This document shows positions 57,680-64,000 of a stretch of DNA of 64,000 bases, piece after piece (the stretch's first letter is position 1; each line of letters opens with the position of its first letter). The translations under genes were made by a program, and so were the position numbers. Source of the stretch: Favolaschia claudopus (taxonomy: Eukaryota; Basidiomycota; Agaricomycetes; Agaricales; Mycenaceae); the NCBI GenBank assembly GCA_037176885.1, contig JAWWNJ010000126.1, positions 646,571 to 710,570 on the forward strand, read 5' to 3'. The notes under the pieces were generated by a model. The model ran no database searches, was not told the DNA's origin, and saw only the letters and a list, made by a program, of their open reading frames with translations.

Positions 57680-59565
57680 TGTTATATCCGTGCCGGAAAG
57701 AAGAAGGAAGGAAGAAGGAAGAGGGAGAGAGGAGGTAGGTTCCGGTCCGAGACACAAGGAAGGAACAGAAGAGATGTCGAAGTATAATTCGGGCTAGGTC
57801 GAACCCGGAACTACGGATATCAAAACACTACACCACAGGTAGGTTAAGGATGAGTGGGGACTGTCAGCCTACACGAGAGGAACACAAGGAGGGAAGACAA
57901 CAAGGGCGGCTAGAACCCGCAGGCTGGTGAGAACCGAGTCACAATAAGACCAAGGCGGGACTTGGCCGGGCCGGGGCAAGGGCCGGACGAAGGAGGTCAC
58001 GTGATCGGCCGGACGAAGGTCCGGGCGAATCGGAGGAGCCGGGCGAGCTGGGCAAGGTAGGACGAAGTACGGGAAGCTTGCCCGAAAGCCAAGGGATGAG
58101 CAAGGGTCAAGGTCGAGGCTCGACAAAGTCAAGCAAGTCCAGGTGAGCAAAGGAGGCTTGGCCGAGGGCGTGGGAACAAGCCGGACGAAAGGTCGGCCAA
58201 GGCTATGAGGAGCCGGACGAGTTCGGGACGAGGATATGGAGGCGTCCGAACACAAGGCCAAGAGATGTTGTCAAAGGGATAAGTCCGGACGAGAGGGAGA
58301 TGAGCGGGAGGAGATCCGGACAGTGCAGCAGAACAAACGTTAAGACAGGGAGACCAACGTTAATTATCAAAACTAAGGAATACAAGCGGGAGACTGTACG
58401 TATTTAAAGTAAGTGCGGAGATATATCCAAATGAAGTCAGAAGTATGTACAAGACAATAAGAACAATAAGTAAGAAGTGCGATACAGCAGTAAGAACAAT
58501 AAGGCAAGAGATAAGTAACCGGACGAGAACAATAAAGACAATAAGAGAGAAGCATAGTCATATGATGCATACCAATGATGCCGGGGAAAGGTAGATGACA
58601 TAATGTTGAGTTCCGGAGGAGGACTGCAGAGTTCGATGCAAGGCATCTCACATCCGAATGAACAGAGGATGAGGATGAGAGTCCGCAGGGATGTAGTATG
58701 CCGGATAAAGGAATTGATCGGATCACCGGCCGGGCCGGGGGAGGCCGGGCCGGACGGATGGCCCGGGTGAACAAGTCGGACATGCGGGGAACTCGAGGAT
58801 GAACAGGAATGGATCCGAGGGAGGTAGAAGTGAATCCGGATGAACCTTGGGTGCGCCTCGTCCAATGTCTCGGCTGAGTAGGTGTCATCAGCATAAGAGA
58901 ATAGGAGGAGTAGCGGGATGAACGGTAGAACCAAGTCGGATGACTTCCACGGGAATCCAGGAAAAGCGGGGATGGATCGGAAACATAGGATGGGATGCGA
59001 GAGGACTTCGTAGGTGTATTGGGATGAACAGAGGAGGACCAGGAGAAGTCCGCATTGCTCCGGCCGGACGAGTGGCTGTGCAGGCCGGAGCATCGACAAG
59101 TAATGCAGGAAGGTTCATCGGCGAAGTCCCGGGATCCATGTGAGCCCAAGATGATGCGGGGGGATGAATGGAAGGATAGGATCGTATGTGGGAGGACTCC
59201 GTGAGAGGAATGGTATGAGCGAATGGGAACCAAGGTAAGTCTGCATTGCTCCGGCATCATGAGTGATGGATTAGGCCGGAGCATTGATGACAGATGCGGA
59301 AGGGTCCAACGGATAAGTCAAGCATCGGTATGAATCCGAGTGAGGGAAGGTGGATAGGAAACATAGGATCGGTTGGGTGAAGACTCGGTAAGGAGATCAG
59401 CATAGGGAACTGGGATCAAGGATATCCATATTGCTCCGGCAGGCTGGATGGCTATGTAGGGCCGGAGCAAGGATGGTTGATGCTGATAGTCCCGGGAAGA
59501 AGTCGAGATCCAGATGAATCCAAATGAGGGGTAGACTGGGTCGGGTGTTGTGCACGGGCATAACA
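57680..59565. mobile_element. Insert 1: long LTR-like element (TGTTA...TAACA, 1,886 bp)
   Basis: Begins TGTTATATCCGTGCC and ends GCACGGGCATAACA; the ends are inverted copies (TGTTAT-xx-CCGTGC). Flanked by the 5-bp duplication CGCCC. TG/CA ends plus a 5-bp duplication are the signature of an LTR retrotransposon; no internal gag-pol is visible, so it reads as a solo LTR (long for one) or a short non-autonomous element. Long minus-strand ORFs inside it follow its repeats and look spurious. Confidence 0.75.
59040..59480. repeat. ~190-bp tandem units with TTGCTCCGGC / GCCGGAGCA hairpins
   Basis: Three units, at about 59,048-59,093, 59,243-59,284 and 59,430-59,469, each carry ATTGCTCCGGC and, 20-30 bases later, GGCCGGAGCA, which can pair. 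More diverged flanking text (GGGATGAA...GGAAACATAGGAT) also repeats. The units sit inside insert 1. Confidence 0.75.
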
Positions 59566-59570
59566 CGCCC
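59566..59570. repeat. Target duplication CGCCC, right of insert 1
   Basis: Second copy; the transposase frame continues with TGACACATTGACAGC. Confidence 0.8.
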
Positions 59571-59876
59571 TGACACATTGACAGCAGGAAAAACACGGTC
59601 GGCAGGTCGTTCTCTTGATGCTGCTGGCGCTTTGGGTCTGATTCTCCATTACCTGAACTCAACAATGCGAGAGATCAGTCTCCAGCAGATATTTGCGTGC
59701 ATTCCCACCACAGTCTCTCGCTACAATCAGTTTTGGACTTGAAATCCTCCTCTTTGTGCTCCGCGGCATGCCCGCCCGCAAAGATCAATGGCCACAGATG
59801 TCAATGAATACGAAGAGTACAATGAATTAATCACGGAACACATCCCCGCCTTACCGGTGTCCTTCGCGAGCATTGA

Positions 59877-59881
59877 TGGAC
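59877..59881. repeat. Target duplication TGGAC, left of insert 2
   Basis: Five bases repeated at 60426-60430. Confidence 0.85.
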
Positions 59882-60425
59882 TGTCACGTCCCGTGCCCCT
59901 TACGGCACTCCGAACTCCAACTCCGAACTCCGGCCCCACGTCAAACACCGACCGGACTCGGACTTGCCTTCGGACTCCGGGTTTTACGCAATGAAGGTCT
60001 TCTGAGCGTTCTTCCCGTATAACCGTCTTGGCATTCTTATTGTCTCTTGCCTCATGTATGTTCCTATGACTTATGCATCCCGACATCCATCCTCCGTCAT
60101 TGTCTTCGCTTAACACTTACCATTTCTGTCCGGACTCCTTATTGTCTTTATTGTTCTCCACCGGACTTACTCCGGACTTTCTACTTAGTATAAATACTTC
60201 TGTATTCCGTCTATTTACTTTAGTCTGAATATCGACTAAGTCTGTCTCTATCTTTGTTTGACTCCGTCCGAACTCCGCTCTGACTCCGCCTTGGGCGTTC
60301 GGAAGGGCGCAGCGCACGTGCTGAAGCCAAGCCCACTCCGACACCTCGGACTCCGATCTCCGATCTCCGACCTCCGGTTCCGATCCGCGGACTTTGCCCT
60401 TTGAGTCCGTACACGGTACTTGACA
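59882..60425. mobile_element. Insert 2: solo LTR (TGTCA...TGACA, 544 bp)
   Basis: Begins TGTCACGTCCCGTG and ends CACGGTACTTGACA, with inverted TG/CA termini and a perfect 5-bp duplication TGGAC on each side. It contains a TATA-like AGTATAAATACT near 60,187 and pyrimidine-rich CTCCGAACTC repeats, as expected of an LTR promoter. It interrupts the SIDGL catalytic motif of the Harbinger transposase between its Gly and Leu codons. Confidence 0.88.
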
Positions 60426-60430
60426 TGGAC
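60426..60430. repeat. Target duplication TGGAC, right of insert 2
   Basis: Second copy of the duplication; transposase sequence resumes here. Confidence 0.85.
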
Positions 60431-61329
60431 TCCAACCTACCTTGCCAAACATCCACTGATACAGAAATTGAAAACGCAACGTACAACGGATGGCTCTGCG
60501 AACATTTTGTTAGTTCGGTTCTGGTGTTTTCATCGAAAGGTTAGTCCGAAATTCAAACCTCGGATCCCACTCAATTTGTCGAGACAGGTACCATCCCAAT
60601 GCTCAAACAAATGCACCAGGTAGCTGGCACGACTCTCGCGTGGCTCGACGCATCCTATGAGAAACTTCGCACACGAACACCCGAAGGTTTCTATCTTGTT
60701 GCCGACACGGCGTTCCCCTCGCGGTGCAAAAAAAAAATAGAAGGAAAGATACGTGCTCCACTCGAGACGGGACAGAAAATCCGAGGCACGAGAGCCGAAA
60801 TAGAGGAACAGGTTGCATTTGATAGGGAATTGTTGTCCTATCGGCAGACCGCGAAATGGGGGATGTGTGGTCTGCAAGGGTCTTTCGGTCGACTCAGGAT
60901 CCCGTTGGAAATAGGAAGGAACAAGGACCGAGGGGATTTGTTGGAGATTTGCATTCGTCTCAACAATGTGCGAGCAGAACTGGTGGGTATCAATCAAATT
61001 CGCAACGTCTACATGCCGCTCTGGAAGCAAACTAGGGAGGAGGAAGCGGTGTGGACTGGATTGAGAGCATGTTGTTTGGCGACCAGCGCCGTTCAGATAG
61101 AGTTGCACGCTTTCACAATGTGGCAATTCATGAATGAACAGCTTGATTCATGTCGATGTACAAGAAGCTATGCGGTATTTAAGGGAATCGGTAAGGAGCA
61201 AGTAAGTAGTGGAGGTGTAATTAAAGGAGCGTAAGTGTAGGTCAAGCAAGAAAGAGAGACAACTTGAGACATGTAGCTAGTACGTAGTATAGGCAATGTT
61301 CGAGCATCGGAAACTTCGCCGTTCAGCAT

Positions 61330-62869
61330 TCAAGCGCCGTCGACAGCGGAAGACGACGAGCCGGCCGCGGACAAGGTGTTGGCGGAAGAGTCAGCGAGAT
61401 GAGAAGGGAAGATGTCGTTGTTGTTATGGAAGTTGTCGAAGGTGGACTCGGAGTTGGGATCAACATTCTCCTTGTCGCCTTCATTGTCGCTGGGATCTGA
61501 ATACCATATGGTCATAGCGCCACCATCGGGATAAATGCGCTCACATTTGACCTTCCCGTCCACGCGATGAGGTCGGGGTTTTCCCTGTAGACGGCAGCGC
61601 GGCAACGGCGCAGTGGGGCAGCGACAGGGGAGGGGCAGAGGCAAAGGGCGGAGCTGCAGGGAGGTTGGACTGATAAAGCTCGAGCTTCCACTCCGCTCGA
61701 TCCCGGGCACGCTCCACGTTGTGAATGTGGGACTGCATGACCGAGATTTGCGTGCGTAGAGCCTCGAGGGAAGCTTGAGATTGTTAGAACTGCTGCGAGG
61801 GAGTGAGGATTTGGGTGGTCTGCGACGAGGGCTCAGCACGTTCGGCGTCGCGAGGGTGAGCGACCTTTGGATTGAAGGCTTTTGGGATCTCGTAAACAAG
61901 CTCGGGCGCATTGAGGCGAGAGCAAGGAGGGGCGGGGGAAGGTGCGCGCTGAGTAACTGCGGTGGGACGGGTGCTTTTCGGAAGCGGTGCCATCTTCATC
62001 CGAGGATTGGACAATATCGAGTCGGAGTCGGAGAGGTCGCGAGTGTCGGCGCGGCTGTTGATCAAGTCCTCGATTTCGTGCGCCTCTTTGACTTCAGGAG
62101 GGCAAGTACGGGAGCCAGTGGGCTTTTTCAGGGCGAAGGAGCTAAACAAAGTGTTAGAACATTGATTGTCTAGAGTGGAGAGAGCGCACCCGTTTGTACC
62201 AATCCTCTGCTTCACAGCCCACGGCCTGAACAACGCCGCAACCTCCTTCCATCCCTCTTTCCCCAGCGGCAACACCTTCCTGATGCACCGCATAGACACC
62301 TTCTATCCGCTTTGCTATAGTTGTGAGCGCCATGTAGACGGTCGCGCTTGCCGTCGACACGCTTAGCAGGGGCGGCGTCGCTCTCGTCGTCAGAATCGGG
62401 GGAACGTTTGCGCTTCTTGCCCTTGTCCTTGGGCCGAACACCAGCGATCTTGGAGGCTGGCTTTCCGAGGACAGCGGTGGCGGTTTCGAAGGGAGGAAGA
62501 CGAGGAAGACTGTTTGAGTCGTGGTGCTGGATATGAGACTCGAAGGGAAGCATGTTTGTGGCCGTGAAATTGAAGGTGTGCTATAAATTGTTAGTTCAAC
62601 AAGATAGTATGAGAATTTTGCGAGGCTTACCTGGGGCATGGCGCTGGAGGGGAAGGCAGGCTGCAAAGGCTGAGTCGTCTGAGCAGAGGGAACCTACCTA
62701 AGTTTATCAGCATGGTCAACGATGTCAAGAGAAGTCGAAGGCGTACAACGGGGTCACTGACCACAGGAGCCCAATTTCCCGAAGCGTCGCAATACCACGG
62801 GTTGCCATCGTGGTCGTGGATGAAGCCGGGTTGGGTTGAGTGAAGGGAGGGCGATGAGGGATCAGACAT
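61330..62869 (-). CDS. Harbinger-associated Myb/SANT-like DNA-binding protein
   Basis: Starts MSDPSSPSLHSTQPGFIHDHDGNPWYCDASGNWAPV (62869). Intron-rich continuation: MLPFESHIQHHD, KPASKIAGVRPKDKGKKRKRSPDSDDESDAAPAKR (nuclear-localisation-like), HNYSKAD, then VLPLGKEGWKEVAALFRPWAV (Myb/SANT-like helix, about 62,200-62,280). Then KKPTGSRTCPPEVKEAHEIEDLINSRADTRDLSDSD, LNAPELVYEIPKAFNP, MQSHIHNVERARDRAEWKLEL (coiled coil) and RPHRVDGKVKCERIYPDGGAMTIWYSDPSDNEGDKENVD near the stop at 61330. Harbinger elements carry such a Myb-like second protein that helps the DDE protein bind DNA and enter the nucleus. It is convergent with the DDE gene. A frame break between HNYSKAD and VLPLGKEGW suggests a missed intron or decay. 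Confidence 0.72.
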
Positions 62870-63035
62870 CGAGAGAGAGAGAGAAAAGACTGAAGGAGTG
62901 GAATAAACGACGAGTCAAATGAAGGAAAGGACCAGAGAGACTCACCATTTTATACTGTCCTCCCCTGCTACACAACTCAGTGCTGAATGACGCAAATGGC
63001 TGGTAACAGCGCTCGACGGCCGTCAGCGGCTCGAG

Positions 63036-63299
63036 TACTGTACTAATTCGACCAATCGTTCACCGGGTGTCACCCGTCACCCAAATTGTTCACCAAGTAG
63101 TTCACATCACGGCAACCACGGCAGAATTCCATATATGGAAGCTCGGCACATCTCGGCCAGTGCCGGCCGGGAAATTTTGCGATTTTGGGGGCCCTTTTGG
63201 GCCGAAAAAGTCATTGTCACCCGTCACCCTCTCGGAATTGTTCAGTTCATGAGCCGGCCGTCACGCATAACGTGAACAACCGGTCGAATTAGTACAGTA
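63036..63299. mobile_element. MITE copy 2 (~264 bp, 28-bp TIRs, TA target)
   Basis: Starts TACTGTACTAATTCGACC and ends GGTCGAATTAGTACAGTA. The ends match over 28 bases with three mismatches. Interior features are shared with copy 1: GTTCACxGGGTGT, CCATATATGG, GCCGG blocks, GAAAWTTTTG and TTTTGGGCCGA. The TA on each side fits a TA target duplication. It lies just upstream of the Myb-like gene. Confidence 0.9.
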
Positions 63300-63699
63300 C
63301 AACCCTGGCAGGTGGCAGAGTGTTATCGAGCCACGATATGAGCGGTTGCGTGGGAGGCGGGGTATCGCGAGGAGAAACACGGCGGGGTAAAGAGAGTGGA
63401 TTTTCTGGTTGGGTTCAACAAGTTTCTCGGAATCTCAGCTTCGCCTAATTCCGTGGAGACCTGGCAGATGAACATTGGATGAACACGGAATGCATTCGTG
63501 ATGCGTTGTTTGCTTGCTGGGTTGCCCCATCTTCTATGACTACTTACATGCCTTATTCTGCTTACCATGCATTTTAAATATCGCTCCATTAAATTTCAGA
63601 CGACCACTGAACGATTATTTAGCAGAGATAAGCAAATGATCAGTTCGGATTACGAAAGACATAGAAAAATACGCGAGGAACTATAACTAGAGTGCCATA
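63300..63699. other. Spacer without a supported gene
   Basis: Only short ORFs; nothing recognised. Confidence 0.35.
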
Positions 63700-64000
63700 T
63701 TAGGCGTATCGGGCGGGACGAGAGCTCGAGTAGTATCGAGCTATTGCAAGAATCAGAGTCCGCCACCACCATGATGAACGTACATATGTGCACCAAACGC
63801 GTTCAAAGAATCTTCGGATTCCCAAGCCTCTCCAAGGGCCTCCCTGATCATCTGCTTCAGCTTCGCCGGCACCACAACGTCGCAACCATCCCAAACCGGT
63901 CCAGCTTCCCCTCATTCTCCTCTTTCAAAAGCTTCTGCAAACCGTTTCGTATTATGGTTGTCGCCGATAAACTCCGTCATCATCCACGGCAGAACACTCT
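63700..64000 (-). CDS. Unrecognised gene fragment at the right edge
   Basis: Minus-strand frames entering from the window edge read MTEFIGDNHNTKRFAEAF, then KLKQMIREALGEAWESEDSLNAF in another frame. They look like coding sequence with an intron or indel between. Too little is inside the window to name it. Confidence 0.3.

Larger units (their letters stand above)
57342..61130 (+). pseudogene. PIF/Harbinger DDE transposase, broken by two LTR-like inserts
   Basis: The start MDID (57342) is followed by MEEDALEDEQQLLRSAIAI; after a frame shift near 57,482 comes RLFLCRAQLLRNPRGTTAGQ, then NDRAYITTMGFNVATFDAILEAGF. Left insert 57680-59565 interrupts SIRRP|DTLTAGKT; removing it with one CGCCC copy restores the frame. 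Then RSLDAAGALGLILHYLNSTMREISLQQIF and VSFASIDGL (first catalytic Asp). Second insert 59882-60425. Then DTEIENATYNGWLCEHFVSSVLVF, YEKLRTRTPEGFYLVADTAFP (second Asp), IRGTRAEIEEQVAFDRELLSYRQTAKWGM and GSFGRLRIPL, NQIRNVYMPLW. The family (DDE_Tnp_4 type) usually has Glu where this copy has Lys in TAKWGM, from memory. It is convergent with the Myb-like partner gene. Clearly inactive. Confidence 0.85.

Noticed and set aside
58373..59284. A 303-codon minus-strand ORF and an overlapping 220-codon ORF
   Set aside because: They lie wholly inside the LTR-like insert, follow its tandem repeats, are rich in Ser/Pro/Tyr/Leu by composition and overlap each other in different frames.

Overview
The window is nuclear DNA from a fungus, almost certainly a mushroom-forming basidiomycete (Agaricomycetes). 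Genes are broken by many short GT-AG introns of about 50-75 nt. The families seen (MYND-finger proteins, F-box/leucine-rich proteins, an AECRRLK-type Zn2Cys6 regulator, a CYP63-like P450, KDZ transposase with a CxC2 cysteine cluster, two-gene PIF/Harbinger elements, NACHT-ankyrin proteins) are typical of that group. I see no rRNA, CRISPR or prokaryotic operon structure.

Layout. 0-8.6 kb is host-like and mostly intact: the 3' end of a MYND protein, a Zn2Cys6 transcription factor, an F-box protein on the minus strand and a second MYND protein that starts head-to-head with it. 9.0-13 kb is a decayed Ser/Pro/Gly-rich gene on the minus strand with in-frame TAGs and frameshifts. 14.6-15.9 kb holds an unrecognised minus-strand gene. 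16.2-20.0 kb is a KDZ transposase. 21.6-22.3 kb is a diverged ~310-bp tandem repeat built around a 16-bp palindrome. 22.3-25.2 kb holds two tandem paralogous F-box-like genes, followed by a basic coiled-coil gene to 27.3 kb. 27.4-28.6 kb is a repeat cluster carrying a TTCGACCGGTTA motif. 28.9-30.8 kb encodes a TET/JBP-like 2-oxoglutarate/Fe(II) dioxygenase, and 31.6-35.2 kb a second agaricomycete-expanded family with an AT-hook.

36.7-64 kb is mostly a transposon graveyard. A CYP63-like P450 pseudogene is cut in two by a ~5.5-kb MULE-like DNA transposon with matching terminal inverted repeats and a 9-bp target duplication. Two copies of a ~260-bp MITE lie at 48.7 and 63.0 kb. A relatively AT-rich NACHT-ankyrin pseudogene occupies 52.5-56.8 kb. 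From 57.3 to 62.9 kb lies a PIF/Harbinger element with a DDE gene and a convergent Myb/SANT-like gene. Its DDE gene is interrupted by two LTR-like inserts, each starting TG, ending CA and flanked by its own 5-bp target duplication.

How the parts fit. The left 9 kb looks like ordinary regulatory genes. The rest records repeated transposition, including nested insertions whose order can be read. The KDZ transposase and the TET/JBP-like oxygenase lie 9 kb apart; those two families are known to be associated in Agaricomycetes. Many genes show single-base indels, so either decay is widespread or the assembly carries uncorrected indel errors; the sequence alone cannot decide. Family names come from remembered motifs, not from searches.
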